Source of the DNA: Verrucomicrobiales bacterium
GTDB lineage: Bacteria > Verrucomicrobiota > Verrucomicrobiia > Limisphaerales > RI-55
NCBI GenBank assembly: GCA_003484235.1
Contig: DNDP01000465.1
Span: forward strand, 26,661 to 45,913
Length of the DNA stretch: 19,253 nucleotides
Direction of reading: 5' to 3'
Below are positions 1 through 7,340 of the stretch, piece after piece. Each line of letters starts with the position of its first letter. Within the stretch, counting starts at the first letter, position 1. The notes under the pieces are model-generated. The model made no database searches. It saw only the letters and a list, made by a program, of their open reading frames with translations, and was not told where the DNA came from. The position numbers and the translations under genes are program-made.

Positions 1-1780
1 AGAACTGCCGCATGCCGGGGTGTTTGGCAGGGTGGTCTAGGCGTCCGCTGAACGGCGCGTCGAAGTAGTTCGCGTTGCCGGTGGCGTCGGTGATGATGCC
101 GTTGCCCCAGCGGTCGAAGACCTTGCCGTGCGGATTGGCGAAGCCGTAGGAGATGTAGGTCTCGAACTTGCCGGTACGCGGCTCGAAGCGGTAGATCGCG
201 GCGTCGTTGTTGCGCAGCGGGCCGGTCGGCGTCTCGACCTGCGTCCGGTGAAACACGCCGTCGCTCAGATACATCGCGCCACCCGGATCGTAGGCGAGCG
301 CGTTGGCGGTGTGGTGCGAATCCGCGGAGTCGAGCCCCATCAGCACCCGCTCTTTCCAGTCGGCCCGGCCGTCTCCGTCCGTGTCGCGCACGAACCAGAA
401 ATCGGGCGCCTGCATGATCATGACGCCGTCCTGGTAGAACTGGAAACCGGTCGGCGCGTTCAGGCCTTCAAGGAATGGCGTCACCTTGTCCGCGCGTCCG
501 TCCTGGTCGGTGTCCTCGAAGATCAACAGGCTGTCGCCCTTGTCGCCGAGCGGGCGGCGTCCGGGATAATCACGCCACACGGCGACCCACAACCGCCCGC
601 GCGTGTCCCAGGCCATCTGCAGCGGATTGATCAGGTCGGGGAACTGCCTCTCATCGGCCCAGAGATTCACCTTCATGCCGGAGTGGACGCTCATCTGTGC
701 GATCGCTTCCTCGCCGCCGAGGAACTCGTGCGAACGATCCCCCTTGGGACCGGGCTTGTTCGACTCGACCTCCGTTACCGGCGGGACATTGGAATCGTCC
801 ACGGCCAGATCGCCGCCGCGCGCGACCGCCCAGACGCGCCGGTCGCGGTTCGCCGTCAGCACATCTCGCTGGGCCATCTCTTCCTGCATGACTTTGTAGT
901 TGGACACCCAGGGCGACTCGGCGAAGCGGTCGCTGATGAAGCGGCTCTCGTCCGGCCGGTAGGCGAGCGCCGAGCGTCCGCCATAGACGTTGTAGCCATC
1001 GACCGTCCGGTAGCGCTGATGCCACTGCCAGTTCTTCTCCACGATCGCCCCGCGCAACCTGGTGAAATCACCGGCGGGCGGTTCCTTGCCGAACAGGCCG
1101 CGGAAGGCGATCGGCGCAAGCAGGCGGTTGCCCTCGCTGTTCAGGTGGATGCCGTTGATGGTGAGCGAACGGTTCTGCTCGCGCATCTGCTCCAGCAGCG
1201 ACCGGCTGGGCGAGAAGAGATCGACAAAGCCGACGCCGTTGGCCGCGGCGACTTCGCCCATGGTGCGGGTGTAGAGCGCGAGGTTGTCGTTGTTGCCGGC
1301 CGGGACTTCGAAGTTGCGGTCAAGCGGTTGCTCGGTTGCGATGGGCGAGAAGAGCACGATCCGGGGCGAGCCCTTGCCGCTGTAGTTCATCGCCTTGGTC
1401 TGCTTGAGGTAGTTGTCGAGATCGCTCCTGAACTTTTCCAGACCCGCCTCGCCCGCGAACGACTCGTTGAACCCGAAGAAGGCGAACACCACGTCGGCTT
1501 TCACGCGCTCCAGCCAGTCGTTGGGCGAACCGAAGTTTTCCGAGCGGTGGCGGGTGACCACCTCGTCGCCGGTCGCGGCGAGGTTGCGGATGGTCAGGTC
1601 CAGCTCCGGATGGGCGGCGACGATCAGGGTCTCGAGGTGACCGTCGTGCTGCATCCGGTCGGGCAGGGCGTTGCCGACGATGGCGACGTGGTCATTCTTC
1701 TGGAGCTGGACGGCGGGCGCGGCGGCGGCCGGCGCTGCCGCCACCAGCATGGCGGACAAAACAGTGAACAGGACTTTCAT
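1..1780 (-). CDS. Secreted SGNH-hydrolase-like / PVC-type dehydrogenase (beta-propeller) fusion, 3' end beyond window
   Basis: This partial gene starts with ATG at 1780 and stays open for 593 codons to the left edge, so its C-terminus (often a HEAT region and CxxCH haem site in this family) is outside the window. Residues 1-20 are a signal peptide (MKVLFTVLSA followed by an Ala-rich stretch). Residues 28-230 resemble an SGNH/GDSL esterase: a GNALPDRM block at 36-43, a GFNES block at 103-107 and NGIH at 209-212. Residues 360-593 look like the propeller of the Verrucomicrobia/Planctomycete 'membrane-bound dehydrogenase' family, with two calcium-loop-like motifs, DTDQDGRAD (423-431) and DTDGDGRAD (466-474). 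The usual GDS nucleophile is not evident, so esterase activity is doubtful. The protein is probably periplasmic and involved in carbohydrate oxidation or breakdown, but the substrate is unknown. No Shine-Dalgarno precedes the start. Family assignment is fairly sure; function is inferred. Confidence 0.85.
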   Translation of the reverse strand, partial: MKVLFTVLSAMLVAAAPAAAAPAVQLQKNDHVAIVGNALPDRMQHDGHLETLIVAAHPELDLTIRNLAATGDEVVTRHRSENFGSPNDWLERVKADVVFAFFGFNESFAGEAGLEKFRSDLDNYLKQTKAMNYSGKGSPRIVLFSPIATEQPLDRNFEVPAGNNDNLALYTRTMGEVAAANGVGFVDLFSPSRSLLEQMREQNRSLTINGIHLNSEGNRLLAPIAFRGLFGKEPPAGDFTRLRGAIVEKNWQWHQRYRTVDGYNVYGGRSALAYRPDESRFISDRFAESPWVSNYKVMQEEMAQRDVLTANRDRRVWAVARGGDLAVDDSNVPPVTEVESNKPGPKGDRSHEFLGGEEAIAQMSVHSGMKVNLWADERQFPDLINPLQMAWDTRGRLWVAVWRDYPGRRPLGDKGDSLLIFEDTDQDGRADKVTPFLEGLNAPTGFQFYQDGVMIMQAPDFWFVRDTDGDGRADWKERVLMGLDSADSHHTANALAYDPGGAMYLSDGVFHRTQVETPTGPLRNNDAAIYRFEPRTGKFETYISYGFANPHGKVFDRWGNGIITDATGNANYFDAPFSGRLDHPAKHPGMRQF

Positions 1781-1790
1781 GGGTGGAGGG

Positions 1791-1820
1791 ATTAAACGAT
1801 CAGCGGCGCGGAATATTCAA
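1791..1820 (-). promoter_or_regulatory. Possible sigma70-type promoter of the SGNH/dehydrogenase gene
   Basis: On the minus strand TTGAAT (1815-1820) and TTTAAT (1791-1796) are separated by 18 nt. They lie in one of the few AT-rich patches of this divergent gap. The -10 box ends 10 nt before the ATG, which would give a leader of only a few nucleotides. This was identified by eye only. Confidence 0.33.
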
Positions 1821-1919
1821 GACGGCAGAATGGGAATCAGCGCCATCAAAATGTCCAAGGGGCAAACTTGACGGGGGAGCAGAGCCGGCGAACCTTGCGG
1901 CCACGGAAAGGAAATCACC

Positions 1920-2069
1920 ATGCTCTACACCATTGCCGTCATCTTGATCATCCTGTGGCTGCTTGGTCTGGTGTCGTCCTACACCATCAGCGGGTTCATC
2001 CACATCCTGCTCGTGATCGCCATCATCATGGTGCTGGTGCGCGTCATCTCCGGCCGCAAGCCGATGTAG
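1920..2069 (+). CDS. Small membrane protein, lmo0937 family
   Basis: This 49-residue peptide is almost wholly hydrophobic, with two predicted membrane segments (about residues 3-20 and 25-42) split by SSYTISGF and closed by a basic tail, SGRKP. The pattern, including the start MLYTIAVILI and WLLGLVSSYT, matches the widespread lmo0937-type small membrane proteins. Their role is unproven, although they are often linked with envelope stress. It has the only good Shine-Dalgarno in the window, GGAAAGG at 1905-1911, 8 nt before the ATG, which supports it as a real gene. It is a single gene, divergent from the SGNH fusion gene and convergent with the dioxygenase gene. Recognition is by sequence pattern. 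Confidence 0.8.
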   Translation: MLYTIAVILIILWLLGLVSSYTISGFIHILLVIAIIMVLVRVISGRKPM

Positions 2070-2112
2070 ACCCGCTGGCTGTCAACCGGGCGCGAGACCT
2101 GGCCGCCCCAGA

Positions 2113-2817
2113 TCAGGCTCCCGGCGTCAGGCCGAGAACCACGTCGAACTGCGCGTGCAGTTCATCCGCGGCTGACCCGGGCAGCGGCACGAACGGCACG
2201 GTGATCGAGGCGCGGGCTTTCTCGTCCTTGACCGAGCGGTAGATCGAGTCCTTCTCGTTGCGCGGTTCGCCGGCGATGTAGCACTGCGTGACCAGCAGCT
2301 CCTTGCCCGCCCGTTTCACCTTCAGGTGGATGTGCGGCGTGCGGCCGGGATAGGAGACCGGCTTGATCGTGCGGAACTGATATTCGCCGGTCGAACCGGT
2401 GAGGAACCGGCCGAAGCTCTGGAAGTTTTGGTCCTTCCTGTCCTGCCGGTCGTCGCCGGAGTGGAGATACACGCCGTTGGCGTCGCACTGCCAGATTTCG
2501 ACGAGCGCATTGCGGATCGGGTCGCCGCGCCCGTCCAACACGCGTCCGTGCAGCCACGTCACCTCGCCGAGCGCCGGCGTGGCGGCGTCGTTGATGACGA
2601 GCAGATCGTTGTCGGTGTCGAGCGGCAGCTTGTCGGGATAGAACGGGCCCTCGGTCTGGCGCGGCGTCAGCGTCAATGCCTCGGCGAAGGCGCCGGGCAC
2701 GATGAAGAAGGCGGCGAGCAGCGCGGAGTTCCGCAGGAACGCTCGACGGGTGTCGCAGGCACCGGCCGGAAGCGTTGGGGGGAATTGTGCTTTCATGGGC
2801 TTGAATGGGGTCTGCAT
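2113..2817 (-). CDS. Intradiol ring-cleavage dioxygenase-like protein, Tat-exported
   Basis: This 234-residue protein belongs to the protocatechuate 3,4-dioxygenase/catechol 1,2-dioxygenase fold. The non-haem iron ligands of the family can be placed: Tyr117 (NGVYLHSGD), Tyr156 (SYPGRT), His162 and His164 (PHIHLKV). Residues 84-110 form the usual beta-sandwich entry (TWLHGRVLDG, ALVEIWQCD). The N-terminus has a twin-arginine signal (TRRAFLRN, residues 23-30, then a hydrophobic run ending near AFA), so a folded metalloprotein is probably exported. Family members oxidise catechols to muconates, but exported single-subunit versions have poorly known substrates. ATG 2817 was chosen; ATG 2796 and TTG 2847 are alternatives, and none has a convincing Shine-Dalgarno. 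It lies downstream of the outer-membrane barrel gene, separated by a hairpin. Confidence 0.88.
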   Translation of the reverse strand: MQTPFKPMKAQFPPTLPAGACDTRRAFLRNSALLAAFFIVPGAFAEALTLTPRQTEGPFYPDKLPLDTDNDLLVINDAATPALGEVTWLHGRVLDGRGDPIRNALVEIWQCDANGVYLHSGDDRQDRKDQNFQSFGRFLTGSTGEYQFRTIKPVSYPGRTPHIHLKVKRAGKELLVTQCYIAGEPRNEKDSIYRSVKDEKARASITVPFVPLPGSAADELHAQFDVVLGLTPGA

Positions 2818-2860
2818 ACTGGTGCCACAATCCCGCCCGGGGGACAATCCCTGAAAGCAT

Positions 2861-2897
2861 GGACAGCCTCCCGTGCCATCTGCAGGGGAGGCCGTCC
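2861..2897 (-). terminator. Hairpin after the outer-membrane barrel gene, possible terminator
   Basis: An inverted repeat pairs 2861-2872 with 2886-2897 (11 pairs with one A/C mismatch, loop of 13 nt). It begins 15 nt past the stop codon of the gene ending at 2912. The minus-strand sequence that follows is only weakly T-rich (ATGCTTTCAGG), so termination is uncertain. The dioxygenase start follows within 45 nt. Confidence 0.4.
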
Positions 2898-2911
2898 ACC
2901 GGTCAAAGCGC

Positions 2912-4144
2912 TCAGTCGAACAGATACGCCCGGAAGCCGAACTGGATCTGCACGGAGGAGAAATCGCCGCGGAACTCGGTCCCGTTGACCTCGAGCTTGT
3001 GGTTCCAGGTGTAAAGCCACCAGAGATCGCCGGTCAGCGAGAAGTTGCGCGTGACGAAGTATTCGATGCCGCCGCCTACGGAGACGGCCGGGTACACGCC
3101 CTTGCCTTTCAGGTCGGCAATGCTGCCGGCCACCTTGGCATCGTTGATCTCGGCATAGGTGACGCCGGCGCCGACCGAGGCGTAGGGCACCCAGCGGCCG
3201 CCGTTGATCGGCCAGCGGTAACGGAGCTGCGGCATGCCGGCCACGACGGCGTATTCGGAGATGTTGCCGAGACCTTCGAAGTTCAGCCGCTGCTCGCCGC
3301 CGCCGATCAGGATGTCCACACCCCAGTGCTCACCCCAGTTGTAGCCGAGCGTGAGCGCCGGATACTGGTTGAGCGTGCGCCCATAGGCCGATGCCTCGGG
3401 CTTGAGCTGGATGCCGGAGGTGAACTGGTCCTCGGTCAGGATCGAGCCGCCATAGCGGAACCCCAGCGAAAAGCGGCCGGGAATTTCCTTCTCCTGCTCG
3501 GCCAGCAGCCGGGGATGGTTTTCGTCGAAATAGATTCGCAGGCCGAAGGTGGCCAGCAGCGAGGAGTAATCCTCATCGAAGGTCGCGCCATCCACCTCGA
3601 CGGCCATCTTGTCGATCCAGGTGTACTTGCCCTCGAGGGCAAACGTGATGTTGTCGGCAATGAAGTATTCGATGCCGACCCCGGCGGTCGCACCGGCGCG
3701 CCAGCCCTCCGACTCGATGCTGCGCCCGAAGCCGGCATCCACCTGGTCGTTGAACTGGAAGAACACCGGGCCGGCACCGACGATCGCGTACGGCACCAGA
3801 CGATCGTTCCAGAGCGGCCAGCGAAACCGGACCTGCGGCATCATCGAGTTGACCGACATCTCGCCCAGCCGGCCGGTGCCGTCGACGCGGACGTTCTTTT
3901 CCCAGACGTCGCCGACCATCTCCACGCCCCAGTTCTTGTCCAGGTTCATGCCGATGCCGAATCCCCAGAAATCCAGCACGTCCCAGGCGGTGTCGAATTC
4001 ACCGCTGCGGAAATGCAGATACCAGCGTTGGCGGTCGGCGTCCTCGGCCCGGGTGGCGCAGGTGCCCAGCGCGAGCAACGCGAGTGAACCGGTGAGGATT
4101 CGGGAAGGGGTTAGGGAGTTCACCATCGATCGGGAATGGGTCAT
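2912..4144 (-). CDS. Outer-membrane beta-barrel protein made of two homologous halves
   Basis: This 410-residue exported protein has a signal peptide of about 33 residues (hydrophobic LTGSLALLALGTC, likely cleavage after ATRA). The mature part consists of amphipathic strands rich in Tyr, Trp, Phe and Gly and ends in an aromatic (FGFRAYLFD), typical of outer-membrane barrels. Two halves, about 40-207 and 224-410, repeat the same order of motifs. RFRWPLWNDRLVPYAIVGAG (residues 106-125) matches RYRWPINGGRWVPYASVGAG (308-327), and GVGIEYFIADNITF matches GGGIEYFVTRNFSL. Each half looks like a small OmpW/OmpA-like eight-strand barrel, so this is a fused duplicate or one larger barrel. No substrate can be inferred. 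Start ATG 4144 was chosen for its full signal peptide; ATG 4126 is possible. It lies between the DUF900 lipoprotein gene upstream and the dioxygenase gene downstream. Confidence 0.85.
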   Translation of the reverse strand: MTHSRSMVNSLTPSRILTGSLALLALGTCATRAEDADRQRWYLHFRSGEFDTAWDVLDFWGFGIGMNLDKNWGVEMVGDVWEKNVRVDGTGRLGEMSVNSMMPQVRFRWPLWNDRLVPYAIVGAGPVFFQFNDQVDAGFGRSIESEGWRAGATAGVGIEYFIADNITFALEGKYTWIDKMAVEVDGATFDEDYSSLLATFGLRIYFDENHPRLLAEQEKEIPGRFSLGFRYGGSILTEDQFTSGIQLKPEASAYGRTLNQYPALTLGYNWGEHWGVDILIGGGEQRLNFEGLGNISEYAVVAGMPQLRYRWPINGGRWVPYASVGAGVTYAEINDAKVAGSIADLKGKGVYPAVSVGGGIEYFVTRNFSLTGDLWWLYTWNHKLEVNGTEFRGDFSSVQIQFGFRAYLFD

Positions 4145-4152
4145 AGGATTGG

Positions 4153-4181
4153 GTTGTACAAATTCCGCCCTCGGGCGTCAG
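4153..4181 (-). promoter_or_regulatory. Possible promoter of the outer-membrane barrel gene
   Basis: On the minus strand CTGACG (4176-4181) and TACAAC (4153-4158) are spaced 17 nt apart, each a four-of-six match to the sigma70 consensus. The -10 box ends 8 nt before the ATG, so the transcript would be nearly leaderless. The rest of the 132-nt gap (4145-4276) shows nothing else I can name. Confidence 0.28.
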
Positions 4182-4276
4182 GCCGGGTTCCGGAAGGCGC
4201 AAACCATCCCGATTGCCGGGCAAAACGTCAAAATCCTTTTGCAGCCGACGACGATTTTCCCCGGTGACCGTTCCTT

Positions 4277-5461
4277 TCAGGGCTGGAACACCCAGAAGGG
4301 GAGGCCGCCCTGGAGCCGGGGAACCAGGCAGTCGCACCGATCGGAAGGTGACTGGTTCAGCAGAATGATCTTCCGCAGATCACTGACCACCGAGGTGTTG
4401 TCGCCGTAGTAGGAATGCCCCAGCAGGCTGGTGTCGATGCCGGAGACGTCGATCGTGTCCACGTTCGGGACCACCACCAGGTCGGTGCCCGACTCGCCGG
4501 CCCGGTGGTAGCCGTGAAACTTCTTCGACACCTGCAGCGCCTTGTCGTTGGAGGAGGCATACAGCGTGAGCCGGTTGCCGGTGGTGTTGATCTCCCGGGC
4601 CAGCTCGCGAAACACCCCGGCATCGATGTCCGGGGCGGCCATGATGATGTGCCTGAACAGGGGGCTCAGCTCGGGGTTCTGCCGGCGCGCGATGAGCTGC
4701 AGCGCCCGCGTCAGCGCGCGGTTGCCCATGCTGTGTGCCACCAGGTGCACCGCGCTGGCATTCGACTTTGCCACCACGTCCGCCAGAAACTTCTCCAGGT
4801 GCGGGATCGTCCACTCCACCGCCGCCTCGTCGTAGGTGTATTTGGTCTCCTCGGCCTGCGAGGGCCAGCTGTAGAGGATCGGCGCGCCGCGGAACTCGAG
4901 ATCATAGACCAGCTGCCCCAGCCGCCGGGCCGCCTCGTCGAAACTGACGTTGTAGCCGTGAATGAACACCAGGATCTCTTGGCGGTCCCCGCCGAACACG
5001 ACATCGGCCAGATCCCGCTTGAAGTCGTCCAGCGACCGCGGCCGGACCTGCACCAGCACCACGTGTTTGGAGGGATCCTCGTTGAACTCGAAGCGGAGCA
5101 GGGACGGACGCTCGATCTCGGCGATCCGGTGATCCTTGGGGATGGAGACCTGAAACGTGCCGTAGTGCAGTGCGCCGGAAGCGGAGCGGTCCGGACCGTA
5201 AAAATGATTCGGCTCGTTGCTCTCCGTGCGGTTGCGGTCAGTCGCATACAGTCCGCGCACGAGCTGGTAGGGCGCCTCGCGCACCGGAGCGGCCATCGCC
5301 GGGCGGGGCGGGGGTTCCACCGGCACGGGCTCGACGACGGCCGTCGATTCATGCTGCGGGGCACGGCAACCGGCCACGAGCAGCCACAGGGCCGCGAAGA
5401 GGATGGGAAGAGCGGGCAGGCCTTTGCTTCGAGCGGGGAACGTGCGCATGGCGGGCATCAT
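4277..5461 (-). CDS. Lipoprotein alpha/beta hydrolase, DUF900 (esterase/lipase-like) family
   Basis: This is a predicted lipid-anchored hydrolase of about 394 residues. A signal segment (LPALPILFAALWL) ends in the lipobox LVAGC, with the acylated Cys near residue 32, followed by a Pro-rich linker. The hydrolase core shows the oxyanion loop FIHGYN, the nucleophile elbow AHSMGN (Ser about 244), an acidic residue in AAPDID (Asp about 278) and a late His in LLGHSYY (His about 349), so the full triad is present. The YSWPSQ motif and spacing match PF05990 proteins, which are serine hydrolases of mostly unknown substrate. The start is uncertain: ATG 5461 was chosen; GTG 5488, ATG 5458 and ATG 5449 are alternatives, none with a Shine-Dalgarno. 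It lies just downstream of deoC in the same direction (about 70 nt gap). Confidence 0.88.
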   Translation of the reverse strand: MMPAMRTFPARSKGLPALPILFAALWLLVAGCRAPQHESTAVVEPVPVEPPPRPAMAAPVREAPYQLVRGLYATDRNRTESNEPNHFYGPDRSASGALHYGTFQVSIPKDHRIAEIERPSLLRFEFNEDPSKHVVLVQVRPRSLDDFKRDLADVVFGGDRQEILVFIHGYNVSFDEAARRLGQLVYDLEFRGAPILYSWPSQAEETKYTYDEAAVEWTIPHLEKFLADVVAKSNASAVHLVAHSMGNRALTRALQLIARRQNPELSPLFRHIIMAAPDIDAGVFRELAREINTTGNRLTLYASSNDKALQVSKKFHGYHRAGESGTDLVVVPNVDTIDVSGIDTSLLGHSYYGDNTSVVSDLRKIILLNQSPSDRCDCLVPRLQGGLPFWVFQP

Positions 5462-5530
5462 GAAACGCAGCGCGTCCGGCTCAAGCACTTTGCTACGTCA
5501 CGGGGCAGGTAAGCTCGGCATCGCGCCGTA

Positions 5531-6196
5531 TCAATAAGCCGCCATCCCGCTCTTCCCGGTCACGATCGCGATGCCCGACGAGGTGCCCAGCCGCGTCGCC
5601 CCGGCACCGATCATTGCCTCGGCCGTCGCGCGGTCGCGGATGCCGCCCGACGCCTTCACGCCGAAATCCTTGCCGACGGTCTCTCGCATCAGCTTCACGT
5701 CCTCGATGGTCGCCCCCGCCTTGCTGAACCCGGTCGAGGTCTTCACAAACCGCGCGCCCGACTCGACCGCCAGTTTGCAGGCCCGGATGATCTCCTCGCG
5801 GGTAAGCAGGCAGGTTTCCAGGATCACCTTCACGGCGCGGTCATCGGCCGCCTCCACGACGTCGCGGAACTCGCGGAAGATGAACTTGTCTTCGCCGTCC
5901 TTCAGCTTGCCGACGTTGAGCACCATGTCGATCTCCTCGGCGCCGAGGTCGACCGCCAGCTCGGTCTCGTAGCGCTTGGCGTCGGTATCCATCGAACCGA
6001 GGGGAAACCCGACGACGCTGCAGACCAGGATCTGCGTGTCGGCCAGCAGCGCGTACGCCTGGGCCACGCGCGAGCTGTTCACGCACACACTGTGGAACTC
6101 ATGTTTCCGCGCCTCCTGGCAGAGCTGCTCGATCTCCTTCGCCGTGGCGTCCGGCCGGAGCAGGGTGTGGTCGATGTATTGGGCAAGGTTTTCCAT
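5531..6196 (-). CDS. deoC: Deoxyribose-phosphate aldolase
   Basis: DeoC reversibly cleaves 2-deoxyribose-5-phosphate into glyceraldehyde-3-phosphate and acetaldehyde in cytoplasmic deoxynucleoside catabolism. The 221-residue length is normal for the bacterial class I TIM-barrel family. The opening YIDHTLLRPDAT is typical. The catalytic set is intact: Asp90 in EEIDMVLNVG, the Schiff-base Lys152 in FVKTSTGF, and Lys181 in GVKASGGIRD. No other deo-operon genes (phosphorylases or phosphopentomutase) are adjacent, so it appears to be a lone gene. It is transcribed divergently from the coiled-coil gene at 6366. ATG 6196 lacks a Shine-Dalgarno; its leader is C/A-rich with two AACC units. Confidence 0.97.
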   Translation of the reverse strand: MENLAQYIDHTLLRPDATAKEIEQLCQEARKHEFHSVCVNSSRVAQAYALLADTQILVCSVVGFPLGSMDTDAKRYETELAVDLGAEEIDMVLNVGKLKDGEDKFIFREFRDVVEAADDRAVKVILETCLLTREEIIRACKLAVESGARFVKTSTGFSKAGATIEDVKLMRETVGKDFGVKASGGIRDRATAEAMIGAGATRLGTSSGIAIVTGKSGMAAY

Positions 6197-6205
6197 GGGC
6201 GGTTC

Positions 6206-6216
6206 GGTTGGTTGGG
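6206..6216 (-). repeat. AACC tandem units in the deoC leader
   Basis: Minus-strand CCCAACCAACC lies 9 nt before the deoC ATG, in the position a Shine-Dalgarno would occupy. A longer version occurs before the beta-helix gene (8496-8510). Function is unknown. Confidence 0.4.
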
Positions 6217-6365
6217 TCGGCCGGCGGAAAGGGAATCACGTCGCGGCGGGGTTGAACACGATTATTCCTGGCGAATCGGTGCCGGCGTCGGCGAGGGGGT
6301 CCGCGGCCGGTTCGGCCGGCGGCTTGATGCTTGCGTCGCCGGTTTTTCGTGAAATCCTGCCCGAC

Positions 6366-7160
6366 ATGAAACGAGTCATTGGCGCTGCCATCGCCGTCGT
6401 GGCGGTTGGATTGGTCGGGGTCACCGTGCAATCCCGCCGGGAGGCCCAGCAGAGCGGGCAGGAAAGCAAACACGCGTCCGAAGAACTGCGGGCCAGGACC
6501 GCCGAGGTGGCCGACCTGCGCGGTCAGCTTGAGAACGCCCGGCGGCAGGTGGAACAGCTGCGCTCCGAGGTCGGCGACCTGCCGCGACTGCGCGGCGAGG
6601 TGACCCAACTCCGCCAGCAACTCGCCCAGGCTTCGAATGCCGTCGAGCGCGCGCGGACCTCCCAAGCGCGGCTGGACGAACAGCTCCGGTTGGCCCGGGA
6701 AACGAGGGAGGCGGGCGAACGCGCCGGCGCCGTGGTTGAGCCGGAGGTTTCGCACGCTCCGATCCGTTTCGCCGATCTGCCCGCCCATGTGCAGGCCGCC
6801 GTTGCAACCCGTTACCCGGGCATCCCCTTCGCCGAGGTGGTCCGCCAGCAGGAGGATGGACGCACCTTCTATCAGCTGGAGGGGCTCGACGCGAATCGTC
6901 GTGAGATCGGGGCGCTGTATTCAGCTGAAGGCGAACTGCTGCGGCAGAGCCGGCAAATGGAATGGGACGGACTGCCCGAGCCGGTGCGGAACACCCTCGC
7001 CAGCCAGGCCGGCTTGTCCGGGCCGGCCAACTTCCGCGAGATTTGGAACGACGACGGCATCACCTACCGTGGCTGGATCGATCACGAGGGTCGGGAAGCC
7101 AGCTTTGCGATCACGCCGGAGGGACGGCTGATTCAGTATGAAGTGGAGCTGGCGCGGTGA
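6366..7160 (+). CDS. Membrane-anchored coiled-coil protein with PepSY-like C-terminal domain
   Basis: This 264-residue protein has a single N-terminal membrane segment (about 4-21, VIGAAIAVVAVGLVGVTV). A long charged coiled coil follows (about 33-125) with heptad-like runs such as ADLRGQLENARRQVEQLRSE and LRGEVTQLRQQL. The C-terminal globular part (133-264) opens with DLPAHVQAAVATRYPGIPFAEV and continues with FYQLEGLDAN. This resembles PepSY-like/DUF2874 repeats, which begin with a helix ending in a YPG-type turn and continue with beta strands. A second copy may start at LPEPVRNTLASQAG. PepSY-type domains are proposed to bind or inhibit partner proteins, but no partner is evident here. ATG 6366 was chosen because it directly precedes the membrane segment; the open frame extends further upstream without coding character. 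It is divergent from deoC. Confidence 0.8.
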   Translation: MKRVIGAAIAVVAVGLVGVTVQSRREAQQSGQESKHASEELRARTAEVADLRGQLENARRQVEQLRSEVGDLPRLRGEVTQLRQQLAQASNAVERARTSQARLDEQLRLARETREAGERAGAVVEPEVSHAPIRFADLPAHVQAAVATRYPGIPFAEVVRQQEDGRTFYQLEGLDANRREIGALYSAEGELLRQSRQMEWDGLPEPVRNTLASQAGLSGPANFREIWNDDGITYRGWIDHEGREASFAITPEGRLIQYEVELAR

Positions 7161-7162
7161 TT

Positions 7163-7183
7163 CCGGAAGGCGGGCGCCTCCGG
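7163..7183 (+). other. Hairpin directly after the coiled-coil gene
   Basis: CCGGA pairs with TCCGG and GGC with GCC across one bulged A, with a GGGC loop. It starts 3 nt past the stop codon at 7160. There is no T-run, so it may protect the mRNA 3' end rather than terminate. A second perfect stem (CCTGCT/AGCAGG, loop CAAC) lies at 7203-7218. Confidence 0.35.
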
Positions 7184-7293
7184 TGACGGCCTGCCGCTAC
7201 TTCCTGCTCAACAGCAGGCCCGGATCAACCTGCTCTCGGAGGGACAAGCGGCAGTTTGTTGAAAGCCAACAGTGCAGCTGACAGGACCGGCCC

Positions 7294-7332
7294 AACGTCG
7301 GACCACACGTCTTCGGCGTGGTCCGACGTTTT
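7294..7332. terminator. Strong hairpin terminator between convergent genes
   Basis: A perfect 13-bp stem (7294-7306 with 7318-7330) closes an 11-nt loop and is followed by TTTT on the plus strand. Its minus-strand side begins 10 nt after the stop of the beta-helix gene, and it ends the region downstream of the coiled-coil gene. It could serve both transcripts, although only the plus-strand side has a T-tract. Confidence 0.75.
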
Positions 7333-7340
7333 GGAGAGAA

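Noticed and set aside
128..1795. Long open frame on the plus strand (555 codons)
   Set aside because: It lies opposite the SGNH/dehydrogenase gene, whose translation has a signal peptide and recognisable domains. The plus-strand product is Arg/Val/Gly-rich with no family features, typical of a GC-rich antisense shadow.
2873..4087. Plus-strand open frame of 404 codons
   Set aside because: It is the antisense of the duplicated outer-membrane barrel gene, which has clear internal homology and a signal peptide on the minus strand.
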